Assembly: GCF_030758295.1 (NCBI RefSeq)
Contig: NZ_CP132335.1
Span: forward strand, 4,812,412 to 4,876,411
Length of the DNA stretch: 64,000 bases
Source: Pararhizobium sp. IMCC21322
GTDB lineage: Bacteria > Pseudomonadota > Alphaproteobacteria > Rhizobiales > GCA-2746425
Reading direction: 5' to 3'
Under the pieces are notes generated by a model, which had not been told where the DNA came from, did not search any database, and saw nothing but the letters and a program-made list of their open reading frames with translations. This document shows, piece after piece, positions 8,899 to 17,348 of this stretch (within the stretch, counting starts at the first letter, position 1; each line of letters starts with the position of its first letter). A program made the position numbers and the translations under genes.

Positions 8899-9816
8899 TC
8901 AGCCCTCCTCATTGCGCCGGTTGACGATGTAGAGATAAATGCTCGTCAGCACGATCACGACAAACAGGATCAGATAGGCCAATGCGGATGCCTGACTGGT
9001 TCTGAAGAACTGAAAGCCCAACCGGTAAGCATAAATTGCAACCGTTTCAGTTGACGCGCCGGGACCACCTCCGGTGATCAAAAAAGACAGGTCAAACAGC
9101 TTGAAGGTTTCAATCGTCCGAAACAAAAGCGCCAACAGTAAAAGGCTCTTGATGTAAGGGAATGTGATTGTTCGAAAGCGCCGCCACGGCGATGCCCGGT
9201 CAATTTCGGCAGCTTCATAAAGATATGTCGGCACCGACACCAAACCGGCCAGCACCAGCAACATGACAAACGGTGACCACATCCATGCATCTGCGATTAC
9301 GATGGCTGCAATGGAACCTGCCGGTGTGGCCAACAGAATAAACGGCTCGCCGGTGAAAAGCCCAATGGCCCAACTCAACAATCCCAGCGTGGGATCATAA
9401 AACAGTTTGAAAAAGATCGCGACGGATACGAAAGACAGCATCATTGGCGCCAGCACAAGCATCAGCAAAATGCGACGTAACGGAAATGTCTTGGCAAACA
9501 GCAATGCCAGCAAAAATCCAAAGATCAGTTGCAGCGTTACGGAAGCACCGACGATGATACCCGTCGTTTGAAAGCGTTCCCAGACCACAGGGTCGGTTAG
9601 CACCTTCTCGTAATTATCGAGCCCCTTGAAGGAAGGGACGGTCAGCCGATTGGCCCGGTAGTTGAAAAAGCTCAATCCGAAAGACCACAGAAGCGGAAAA
9701 ATATTCATCACGAACAATGTGATAAGAGCAGGCGCGACCAATAAAGGGCCGCGCCGCTCAGGCGCGTTCAACCAGGCTAACAAGCCACCAGATCTGGATG
9801 GGTTGAGATCAACCAT
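8899..9816 (-). CDS. ABC sugar-type importer permease (MalF-like)
   Basis: A 305-residue CUT1 permease with six membrane segments. The EAA loop reads YEAAEIDRASPWRRFRTITFP. I chose the ATG at 9816 because AAGGAG lies 9 bases upstream; the in-frame ATG at 9837 has no such site and would put the ribosome site inside the gene. It lies 27 bases after the solute-binding protein gene and 2 bases before the second permease. It should form the membrane channel with that partner. Confidence 0.9.
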   Translation of the reverse strand: MVDLNPSRSGGLLAWLNAPERRGPLLVAPALITLFVMNIFPLLWSFGLSFFNYRANRLTVPSFKGLDNYEKVLTDPVVWERFQTTGIIVGASVTLQLIFGFLLALLFAKTFPLRRILLMLVLAPMMLSFVSVAIFFKLFYDPTLGLLSWAIGLFTGEPFILLATPAGSIAAIVIADAWMWSPFVMLLVLAGLVSVPTYLYEAAEIDRASPWRRFRTITFPYIKSLLLLALLFRTIETFKLFDLSFLITGGGPGASTETVAIYAYRLGFQFFRTSQASALAYLILFVVIVLTSIYLYIVNRRNEEG

Positions 9817-9843
9817 GGCAGAACGCTCCTTCGTCATTTCAGA

Positions 9844-11316
9844 TCAATCTTCGATCCGACCGGCGTCACGCAGCAACTCATCCTGGAATGCAGCTACATT
9901 ATCCAGAGCTTCCTGTGCGGAAATCTGACCGGTGATGGCTTTGTCAAACTCCTCCTGCTGCTGTGTCAGCAACTCAAAGAATTCAGGCACGTGCCACAGA
10001 TCTTTCTGCCACTCCAGCATCGCCTTGTGCTGTGCATTCCAGGGTGCCCAGCTCTCATAGTCCGGGTTGTTCAGCACGCTGACCAGGCCCGATTGTCCGC
10101 CAGCTTTGACCGCAGCAATCTGGGTCTCTTCCGACAACCACCATTTCACCACATCAAGCGCTTCCTTGATGATTTCATCATCATTCCACGTGGTCAGAAC
10201 AAAAGGTTGTCCGCCCAGATTACCGGTCCGATCCATCTTGCCATCGCGCATATTGCCTGGTGGCACCGCAAAAGCGGCACGGTCATGAACCTTGGATGTG
10301 GCCGAATCGATAACAGGGGCTCCCAAAGCAACCCAGTCAACAATGGCTGCGATTTTGCCCTGCATGAACAGATCCTGGATTTCAAAAATACCCATCTGAC
10401 CTGTTTTGGCGATTGGCGGTGCATATTCCAGCAAATCAAGGAAGCGTTGGAACCCTTCCACATTCTCAGCTGAGTTTACAACGCCCAGTGCCGGGGAATT
10501 CGGCTGCGTAGTTTCATCCCAGATGCCACCACCAAATTGCCAGAAAAACGCATTGATCTGCATGGTTGAGAAATCAAGCGGTTTGGCTGCCTGATAAGCG
10601 ATCCCATAGAAGTCACCATCGGCAGTCCCACTGCCAAGCTTCTCGCCGCTTTTGCGGGCAAAATGCTTTCCGAAATTCTCCCAATCATCCCAGGTAATGC
10701 TTTCCCAATCATCGGGATTACAAGGCAGATCGCTTCCATAAGCAGCCTTGAAAGTGGCATGCTCACCTTCATCACAGAACAGATCAGTTCGGTAATAGGT
10801 CACATAAGTGTCAGGGAATTGCGGGAAGCCATAGTAATTCGCATCCGGATGCGGATAGCCGGTTTTCTCAATTTCAGCGGCAGCGACATTCGGATAAGTC
10901 GAGTAGCCAGAGACCAAAGCCGGGTGCAGATTGTTCATGATGGCCTGCAATCCCGGATCGGCTGCAATCAGATCATTGAGCTTCAGGAAGTGGCCACTTT
11001 CAATGAACGTTCCCAGCCACTGACTGTCAGAGACAATCATCTGGTATTTCTGCTCGCCGGAATTGAGCGATGCATTCACCCGGTCAAAAAAGTTCGGCCA
11101 TGGAATGAAATCAATTTCGAGCTGAACATTGTTGCCAGACGGTGCCTTGTAAGTCGCATTTGCATGCTCCTGCATAAAGCGCGTTGGGCCCCAGTCAGGT
11201 GCAGCCATGCGGATTGTAATATCCTTGGCCCAGGCACTTTCGGCAACCAGAAACGGGGCTGCAGTCAGCGCCAGAACCGACAGGGTTCTCTTCAGTGTCA
11301 TTCGCTTGTGTTCCAT
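9844..11316 (-). CDS. ABC importer solute-binding protein, 490 aa
   Basis: A periplasmic binding protein of the extracellular SBP family 1 type, which delivers solute to the permeases. A Sec signal peptide is clear: basic MEHKRMTLKR, then a hydrophobic core ending in ESAWA. The mature protein has long family segments such as YQMIVSDSQWLGTF and FWQFGGGIWDETTQ. Two cysteines about 20 residues apart (FCDEGE and LPCNPD) could form a disulfide. I take the second of two adjacent ATGs (11316), five bases after GGAGG; 11319 is nearly as good. At 490 residues it is longer than most sugar-binding proteins, as in the glycerol and polyol importer group. Confidence 0.9.
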   Translation of the reverse strand: MEHKRMTLKRTLSVLALTAAPFLVAESAWAKDITIRMAAPDWGPTRFMQEHANATYKAPSGNNVQLEIDFIPWPNFFDRVNASLNSGEQKYQMIVSDSQWLGTFIESGHFLKLNDLIAADPGLQAIMNNLHPALVSGYSTYPNVAAAEIEKTGYPHPDANYYGFPQFPDTYVTYYRTDLFCDEGEHATFKAAYGSDLPCNPDDWESITWDDWENFGKHFARKSGEKLGSGTADGDFYGIAYQAAKPLDFSTMQINAFFWQFGGGIWDETTQPNSPALGVVNSAENVEGFQRFLDLLEYAPPIAKTGQMGIFEIQDLFMQGKIAAIVDWVALGAPVIDSATSKVHDRAAFAVPPGNMRDGKMDRTGNLGGQPFVLTTWNDDEIIKEALDVVKWWLSEETQIAAVKAGGQSGLVSVLNNPDYESWAPWNAQHKAMLEWQKDLWHVPEFFELLTQQQEEFDKAITGQISAQEALDNVAAFQDELLRDAGRIED

Positions 11317-11341
11317 CATATCCTCCCTAAGTTGATGGCAG

Positions 11342-12415
11342 TCAGTTTTGAACGGGCGGCATATCAAGGCGCAACCCGGTCGTGGTGTCGAAGTACAAAA
11401 GGCGATCGGCGTCGAAATTCAGCGGTAGAAGATCGCCAGGCTTTGCCTGACCGACGTGTGCCCCTCTAAGGGCAACCTTCAGTTCATTTCCCGAAGTTTC
11501 GACATCGACAATTTCCAGATCACCAAGGGGTTCGGTCACAATGACCTTTCCGTGCAGAAGTGCGGTCTCGGCACTCTCTGCAACCTGAATATCAAAGGGC
11601 CTCAACCCCAATGTGAGTGCACCCTGGGCGCGATGATCAGACGGGATTTTTGCAAATCCCAGATCAAGTTCCACGCCGCTGCCTGTCGCCTCGATGAGGT
11701 TGATCGGCGGAGAGCCGACCAAACGCGCAACGCCAATGGAACCGGGCGTTGCATAAAGCGCATCAGGCGTGCCAATTTCACTGATCTGACCATTTTGCAA
11801 AACACCAATCGTGTCGGCCATGGTCATGGCTTCCAGCTGATCCGGCGTTGCGTAGACCATGGTGATGCCAAGATCCCGGTGCAGCCGTTTGAACTCAGCG
11901 CGCATCTCGTCACGCAGCTTTGCGTCCAGATTGGTCAATGGCTCATCCAGCAACAGCAGTTTGGGCTGTCGGATTAACGCCCTGCCAATGGCAACACGCT
12001 GTTGCTCTCCACCGGATAATTGTGTGGTCTTTCGACCCAGCGCATGGCTGATGCGCAGCAGCTCTCCCATTTCCCCCACGCGAGATTTAATCTCCGCAGA
12101 TGGCAGTCCGGCTTCACGCAGCGGATAGGCAAGATTCTGTTCGGTCGACAAATGCGGATAAAGGGCAAAGGATTGAAAAACCATCGCCAGATCGCGCCCC
12201 TGAACCGGTGCCTGTGTCACGTCCTGCCCATCGACAAATACGGTGCCGCGATCCGGTCTTTCCAAGCCACAGATCGTTCGCAAACAAGTTGTCTTGCCAG
12301 CCGCACTCGGCCCCAGAAGCGCAAAAAACGCACCCTCCGGAACATCAAAGCTCAGGCCATCAAGCGCTGTTACGCGGCCAAAGTTTTTCTCAAGTGATTG
12401 GCAAGACAGTTTCAC
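11342..12415 (-). CDS. ABC importer ATPase A (H-loop histidine replaced by proline)
   Basis: A 357-residue MalK-type ATPase with TOBE domain. Walker A is GPSAAGKT at 35-42, the signature LSGGEQQR at 133-140 is intact, and Walker B is LLLLDEP at 153-159. The switch region reads TPDQLEAM at 190-197, with Pro191 where the catalytic histidine normally sits. The start is the GTG at 12415, with AGGAGG six to seven bases upstream inside the end of the Tm-1-like gene; the ATG there would hit a stop at once. In a heterodimer with ATPase B this subunit would supply the good signature while its own ATP site would be crippled. Confidence 0.9.
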   Translation of the reverse strand: MKLSCQSLEKNFGRVTALDGLSFDVPEGAFFALLGPSAAGKTTCLRTICGLERPDRGTVFVDGQDVTQAPVQGRDLAMVFQSFALYPHLSTEQNLAYPLREAGLPSAEIKSRVGEMGELLRISHALGRKTTQLSGGEQQRVAIGRALIRQPKLLLLDEPLTNLDAKLRDEMRAEFKRLHRDLGITMVYATPDQLEAMTMADTIGVLQNGQISEIGTPDALYATPGSIGVARLVGSPPINLIEATGSGVELDLGFAKIPSDHRAQGALTLGLRPFDIQVAESAETALLHGKVIVTEPLGDLEIVDVETSGNELKVALRGAHVGQAKPGDLLPLNFDADRLLYFDTTTGLRLDMPPVQN

Positions 12416-12416
12416 C

Positions 12417-13643
12417 TCATGCCTCCTGCCTGGTCGCAATCAGGGCAAGCAAGGCATCCACAGCCTGATCGACAAAAACCGTGTCTTCTGCACCCGCATC
12501 AATCTCGGTCACCTCATGGGAAACATGCTTGTGCAAAGCGGCAATCAAGCGCGCATCAGCCTCTTTGTCTTCCAGGGGGCCACCTGGAACGGAATAACTG
12601 GACAGACCCCTGGTCGGCACCAGAACGCGCGTCGGCCCTTTTGCGCCGCGCAAGCGGTCGCCAATCGTCTTGGCCAATTGCTCCAACTCTTCACCAGATG
12701 TGCGCGGCACCAGAATGACCGGGTTATGAAATGTCACTTTCCGGTCTGCATACTTCTCCGGAATACTGTTCGGCTCATCTACCAGTATGCCCAGATGATC
12801 GGTGCCACCTGGCACAACCACCTGCGGCAGACCCAAGGCGCCCGCAACCGTCAATCGGTCCTTATCAGCTGCACGGATACCGCCGCCGATCTCATCCATC
12901 AAATCCCCGAGAGCGAAATCAAAAACGGCTTGAATAATGCCATCACGCATCAATTGCTCCATGGCACGACCGCCAGAGCCAACAGCGTGAAACACCATGG
13001 TTTCAAAGCCCTGATCAGACAGGCGCTTCATGGCGTGGATAGTGCCCTGTGTCAGAACCCCAAGATTGGTCATCCCGATGACCGGTTTGCCGGGCGTAAA
13101 GCTGATTGGCTTGGTTGCGTCAGCCATGCCAACAATGGCACCGGCAGCATTGGATAAAATTGTCCGGAAGAAAGGGTTCAAACCCAGAATATCACTGACC
13201 GAGAACATCATGGTGATGTCTTTGATGCCGACATAACCGGATGTGTCACCGGACGCCATGGTCGACAGCATCAGTTTCGGAAATCCATATGGCAGAGCTT
13301 GCATGACTTGCGTGCAATTGCCTGTGCCCTGTGTCCCGCCAAGGCTGATGACACCATCCACGTCGCCTGATCCGATAAGCCCAAGCATTTTGGCAATTGC
13401 ACCCCGGACCATCACCTCGGAAGCCACTTCCCGGGAAGGCGCGACGCGCAGACTGGTCAAAGACGTGCCGCCCGCATCAGCCACTTCGGCAGCGCTGATA
13501 TCGGCCGTCAGATCAGCATCACCCACCACACTTATGTCAATCAGATAGGGCGTGGCCCCAAGGCGGGTGATCTCATCCCTCAGATAGGCGCATTCATCGC
13601 CCTTGGTATCCAGTGTCGCAAGAATGGCAATTGTCTTGGTCAT
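12417..13643 (-). CDS. Tm-1-like ATP-binding protein (UPF0261)
   Basis: A 408-residue protein of the UPF0261 family, homologous to the N-terminal ATP-binding half of the tomato Tm-1 resistance protein. Recognisable pieces are the start IAILATLDTKGDECAYLRD, the central glycine-rich SLGGTQGTGNCTQVMQALP, the ADATKPISFTPGKPVIGMTN segment, and LVPTRGLSSYSVPGGPLED near the C-terminus. No enzymatic reaction is firmly established for the bacterial proteins. The ATG at 13643 lies just after the stop of the TIM-barrel gene; the ORF could also start at the overlapping GTG 13655. The adjacent gene encodes the other half of the plant protein, implying the two act together. Confidence 0.88.
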   Translation of the reverse strand: MTKTIAILATLDTKGDECAYLRDEITRLGATPYLIDISVVGDADLTADISAAEVADAGGTSLTSLRVAPSREVASEVMVRGAIAKMLGLIGSGDVDGVISLGGTQGTGNCTQVMQALPYGFPKLMLSTMASGDTSGYVGIKDITMMFSVSDILGLNPFFRTILSNAAGAIVGMADATKPISFTPGKPVIGMTNLGVLTQGTIHAMKRLSDQGFETMVFHAVGSGGRAMEQLMRDGIIQAVFDFALGDLMDEIGGGIRAADKDRLTVAGALGLPQVVVPGGTDHLGILVDEPNSIPEKYADRKVTFHNPVILVPRTSGEELEQLAKTIGDRLRGAKGPTRVLVPTRGLSSYSVPGGPLEDKEADARLIAALHKHVSHEVTEIDAGAEDTVFVDQAVDALLALIATRQEA

Positions 13644-13651
13644 TGGTCTTC

Positions 13652-14512
13652 TCACGAATTGAATGTCAGAGAGGTGAATTCAGCGGCGGCAGCAGTGACC
13701 GCGCGTTCAATGGGAAGACGCTCGGTCGAGGACCCGGTCCAGAACCCATCGCCTGATGTATGATCAAGCATGTATTGCGCGTCTTCCGGTGTCTCCATGG
13801 CCGCGCCATGACCAACCAGAATGATGTTTGGATCAATCTTGCGAATGGCCTGATAGACGTCTTCAGTTTCGCGCGCTGTTTCGGCAATGGTGACACCATT
13901 GTCGTAACCGGTGCGGCCGCCCTTCGTGGTTCCGGCGTGGTAGCAGAATATGTGGGGCCGTGCGCCTTCGACCAGTTCCAGCGCGTCATCCTTGGTGAAG
14001 GTCAGGCCAATCGTCACCATGCCCATTTCTTCACGGGCCAGTTTCAACATGTCTATTTCGTTCTGAAGCGTGATGCCGGCACTGGTCAGGACATTGAAGA
14101 TCTCGCTATCCTTGTCGACATAGCTGATGGAAGGGCCGATGTTGGAGACAGAATTCACCCCCATCGCCAGGCAATCATTCAGCACCATGCGCATATCGCG
14201 CAACGGGTCATTGGCATTCAGGCAGGCGCAGACAAAGGACTGACCCTTCAAGGCAGGCATGATGTCCTCTCGGGTATACGTCAGGGTCTGATGATTGCTG
14301 TCCAGGATCGGCCACATCATTGACATGGTGCCCATTCCATTGGCCCGAAGCCGCGCGCCGGAAAAAGTATTGATGCAATCAACACCGGATTCTTCAAGGA
14401 TTTTCGCCACAAGGCCACTCCCCGCACTGGCGATCATGATGGGTTTTTTTGCAGCCCGTTTTGCTTGCAGTTTTTCAAGAATGGCCTCAGTGGAAATACG
14501 TTTGGTAATCAT
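13652..14512 (-). CDS. PEP-hydrolase-like TIM-barrel protein
   Basis: A 286-residue protein of the phosphoenolpyruvate hydrolase-like TIM-barrel family, related to PEP mutase/isocitrate lyase folds. Characteristic stretches are PIMIASAGSGLVAKILEESG near 24-43, NTFSGARLRANGMGTMSMM, GPSISYVDKDSEIFN, and the C-terminal HGAAMETPEDAQYMLDH with GFWTGSSTERLP. In plants this domain forms the C-terminal half of Tm-1. The reaction is unknown for most members. The gene lies 11 bases after the alpha/beta hydrolase and its stop abuts the Tm-1-like gene, so all three are expressed together with the importer. Confidence 0.87.
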   Translation of the reverse strand: MITKRISTEAILEKLQAKRAAKKPIMIASAGSGLVAKILEESGVDCINTFSGARLRANGMGTMSMMWPILDSNHQTLTYTREDIMPALKGQSFVCACLNANDPLRDMRMVLNDCLAMGVNSVSNIGPSISYVDKDSEIFNVLTSAGITLQNEIDMLKLAREEMGMVTIGLTFTKDDALELVEGARPHIFCYHAGTTKGGRTGYDNGVTIAETARETEDVYQAIRKIDPNIILVGHGAAMETPEDAQYMLDHTSGDGFWTGSSTERLPIERAVTAAAAEFTSLTFNS

Positions 14513-14523
14513 GACGAACCTCT

Positions 14524-15357
14524 TCAGGATGAATGAGCCAGCGCAGTGCTGTGCGCTGAAAGAAAGGAATGAAAATGCGTCAGCAGCGCCGCACCGTGAG
14601 CCTCAGCTTCCAGATAGCGCGGTGGCAAATGGGCATAACGACCCTTTGGCAATGAGCCTGCGATAATACGTGCAATGCGGGGCGGATGAAGCGGGTCTGC
14701 ATTGTTGCCAAGAACAAGCGCCGGACAGTTGATACCCGCCAAATCCTCAAGTCTGCCAAACGGTTGATCATCGACGAGTTCGGACAGAACATTGGGATTT
14801 TCGCTAATCTGTCGATGCTTTGCAGCATTCAACACAGAATCTGCAGCAGAGGGAATACCGGAAAACAACTCTTGAAATTCAGCATCACCGGCCAAAGCTT
14901 TGGCGGCTTTTTCCGGTGTTGTCTCGCCCAGAAGCCTGCCCAGTTGCGCAATCACATTCAAATGCGGTCTGGCAGGTTGCGCCAACCATGCAGGCCGAAC
15001 CAGGAACAGCCCAAGAGCGCGCTTTGGTTGCGCCAAAGCCATATGCAGCGCAATTCCAGAACCCATGGAAATGCCGCCCAGAATGGCCCGGTCAATGTTG
15101 AGGTGGTTCAGGAGGGAGAGCGCGATCCGGCTGTAAATTTCAAAGCCTGTCAGGTCACTGGAAGGACCACCCGCATTTGCATGGGTCTCACCATGGCCGG
15201 GCATATCAAGCGTGATCAGTTGATTGTTGTTTTCGGAGGCGAGCGTTTGTTGAGCCTGGCCGCGCTCAGCAGCCAGACCGTGCATAAACAGCACTGCAGG
15301 ACCTTCTCCGGACACATCATAATGCACGGATAGGCCTTCAAATATGAAAACCGGCAT
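14524..15357 (-). CDS. Alpha/beta-fold hydrolase, first gene of the ABC operon
   Basis: A 277-residue serine hydrolase. The nucleophile elbow is GISMGSG at 95-101 (Ser97), preceded by the oxyanion-hole segment FMHGLAAERG and the DMPGHGET loop. A likely acid is the aspartate in GNNADPLHP, and a likely histidine is in EAEAHGAALL. No signal peptide is present, so it is cytoplasmic. A strong GGGAGG site precedes the ATG. Its position ahead of an importer suggests that an ester, lactone or amide bond in the imported compound, or in a breakdown product, is cut. The family covers esterases, enol-lactonases and C-C hydrolases, so the reaction is open. Confidence 0.88.
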   Translation of the reverse strand: MPVFIFEGLSVHYDVSGEGPAVLFMHGLAAERGQAQQTLASENNNQLITLDMPGHGETHANAGGPSSDLTGFEIYSRIALSLLNHLNIDRAILGGISMGSGIALHMALAQPKRALGLFLVRPAWLAQPARPHLNVIAQLGRLLGETTPEKAAKALAGDAEFQELFSGIPSAADSVLNAAKHRQISENPNVLSELVDDQPFGRLEDLAGINCPALVLGNNADPLHPPRIARIIAGSLPKGRYAHLPPRYLEAEAHGAALLTHFHSFLSAHSTALAHSS

Positions 15358-15451
15358 ATCGTCCTCCCAATCCGATCTCCGCCGGATTATGGGATTAGCC
15401 TAGCGGCACATCGCAGGAGAATGATTTTGCTATTCGAGCCTTTTTTATAAC

Positions 15452-16216
15452 TTATCGCTCATTAGCGCCAGATTGCCATACCTGCCGATACCGTCGTGGC
15501 GGCATGCCAAAAAAGCCACGAAACTGCTTTGTGAAGTAGCTCTGATCGCAATAGCCACACTTCAGAGCGATGCGTACAAGCGGCATATCAGTAGAAGACA
15601 GGAGCTTTGCAGCCCGTTGCAACCGGGCTCGCAGAATGAATTCCTGCGGCGAAAGTCGAAAAAGAGCGCGAAACCGTTTCCGAAACTGGCTCTCGGAAAG
15701 GCATGATATTCGCGATAAGTCACTGATACTTATCGTACTATCAATACCGTCCTGAATATGTTGCATGACAGCCTGAAACGGTTGATAGGCTTGCGGTAAA
15801 TCATCCAACCGGTGCAAGACCTGCGTGGTTCCAACCAACCCGGCAACGCAATTATCTTTCCCAACAAGTGGCGTCTTGCTGGTCGAAACCCAGGTTAACA
15901 AACCCGCCTCGTCCACAATCAACTCTGTACGGTTTATAATTTTACGATTATTGCGGATAACGTCCAGATCATCGGCACGGATTGCATCAGCAATGATCTT
16001 GGGGAAAAAATCATGCTCCACCGCTCCGTAGACTTCTGAAACACTTGCAAAGTTGAGCAGTCGCAAACTGGCCTGGTTACAGGTGATCCAGCGCGAATTG
16101 GCATCTTTGATATAGAATAAGATGTCCGGCAGATTATCAAAGACATCCATGACCCACGGTTGCTCGTGCAACTGGGAAAAGAATTTCGAGACGGCCTTTG
16201 ACATGAGCATCGGCAT
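15452..16216 (-). CDS. AraC-family regulator with N-terminal PAS-like domain
   Basis: A 254-residue transcription factor. Residues of about 20-130 look like a PAS sensor (DILFYIKDANSRWITCNQAS, later TELIVDEAGLLTWVSTSKTP). The C-terminal 100 residues carry two AraC-type helix-turn-helix motifs (SISDLSRISCLSESQFRKRF and PLVRIALKCGYCDQSYFTKQF, ending GMPPRRYRQ). I chose ATG 16216 because GGAGGTG lies about five bases upstream; the ORF is open back to 16234. It sits 94 bases upstream of the Tm-1/ABC operon on the same strand, so it is a good candidate for that operon's regulator. It could equally be the last gene of the polyol operon. Confidence 0.88.
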   Translation of the reverse strand: MPMLMSKAVSKFFSQLHEQPWVMDVFDNLPDILFYIKDANSRWITCNQASLRLLNFASVSEVYGAVEHDFFPKIIADAIRADDLDVIRNNRKIINRTELIVDEAGLLTWVSTSKTPLVGKDNCVAGLVGTTQVLHRLDDLPQAYQPFQAVMQHIQDGIDSTISISDLSRISCLSESQFRKRFRALFRLSPQEFILRARLQRAAKLLSSTDMPLVRIALKCGYCDQSYFTKQFRGFFGMPPRRYRQVWQSGANER

Positions 16217-16402
16217 TTTCACCTCCACAAGCACTCTGTCGAAACAGGTCTGATGAGTGTGACAGATTTCGACAGAACGCCAAAGGGGTCAAGAAGATCT
16301 ATGATGTGCGTCAACACCATCCTTGGTCTTTGCCAGTTCCGGCCCAGTTACACGTGCGCCGCGCCTGTTCCCGGGACTTTATTCTTGGCTCCCTGTATGA
16401 CT

Positions 16403-17335
16403 TCAGATTTTCAAATCAGCAGCGCCCGTATCGATGTGAGGCGCCCAAAAGGCGACAGATTCTGCAATGTGGGGCACGACTTCGCGATCATTGGGTTCCC
16501 TTTCCTTGAATGACAGTTCCAGACAGATTTCATTATCGGTCGCACCGCCTTCGGCAAACGCAGCCAGCAATGGTTCCGGTTGAATCCGGCCCTTGGCATT
16601 AAACTCCGCAATGAACGGGCGGTGCCCACCCTTATCCATCAGGGATTGCTTGATATGAATGATCGGAGATATCTGCGGCACAGCCCGAGCCCAGGCATAT
16701 GGATCAAAATCATCCGGATTGGCACTGGTGACATCGCCATGATCAATATCGGCCATCATCCACATCGGGATTGCCATCTCCGCCTTGGTCAGTTGATCCT
16801 GCAATGCCAACGATGCTGAAATGGTCTCACCGAATTCTCGCCCGACGGACATCGGCTCCCAGAACAGGAACGAAAGGCCGGCGCGCTTGGCGTGTTCGGC
16901 CACCTCCGCCCAACATTCAATGGCAATTTGAATCAAGTCTTCCCGGCGCTTTAACTCATCAAAATCCTTGAAGGTAAAGATCGCGAACTGCGTGCCAAGC
17001 GATGTGCCACCCAGATCCCCAATGATATCTGCGAAGGTTTTGAACCAATCGATATAATAGCGGCGCACATCCGCATCCGGGTGGCCAAAATGATTCAGCC
17101 GCCCGTAAGGTCCGGTCATTCCACTGGTCACCCGCGCACCAGTGCGTTGCAAGGCCCCGTCCATTTGCTTTGTCAGCCGGTTGATGACAAGCGCAGACCA
17201 GCTAGGATTGATGAACTCATGGGTGAGCTGGATATCCCGCAACTTGATGTCACGGGCAATTGTCTCAACCAGATCATCGGGTTCCGCAAACCGATTTACC
17301 AGCGGGTTCGTGTTGAGTGAAAGCGTCAATCCCAT
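16403..17335 (-). CDS. EryC-like xylose-isomerase-type TIM-barrel isomerase
   Basis: A 310-residue AP-endonuclease-2/xylose-isomerase-like TIM barrel. Likely metal-binding acids and histidines are in LTHEFINPSW, LFWEPMSVG, MMADIDHGDV, IIHIKQS and EICLELSF. Length and sequence resemble EryC of erythritol catabolism, a tetrulose-4-phosphate isomerase/epimerase, but I judge this from memory of the family and not from an alignment. The start is ATG 17335, 13 bases after the HAD stop; the longer ORF upstream has low-complexity out-of-frame character. As last gene of the operon it probably interconverts the ketose or ketose phosphate produced by the dehydrogenase and kinase. Confidence 0.78.
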   Translation of the reverse strand: MGLTLSLNTNPLVNRFAEPDDLVETIARDIKLRDIQLTHEFINPSWSALVINRLTKQMDGALQRTGARVTSGMTGPYGRLNHFGHPDADVRRYYIDWFKTFADIIGDLGGTSLGTQFAIFTFKDFDELKRREDLIQIAIECWAEVAEHAKRAGLSFLFWEPMSVGREFGETISASLALQDQLTKAEMAIPMWMMADIDHGDVTSANPDDFDPYAWARAVPQISPIIHIKQSLMDKGGHRPFIAEFNAKGRIQPEPLLAAFAEGGATDNEICLELSFKEREPNDREVVPHIAESVAFWAPHIDTGAADLKI

Positions 17336-17348
17336 AGGTCTGGTCCTG

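Noticed and set aside
10663-11469. Plus-strand open frame of 268 codons
   Set aside because: Opposite strand of the solute-binding protein with no recognisable motif or ribosome site.
12243-13157. Plus-strand open frame of 304 codons
   Set aside because: Opposite the Tm-1-like gene and ATPase A, whose families are certain.
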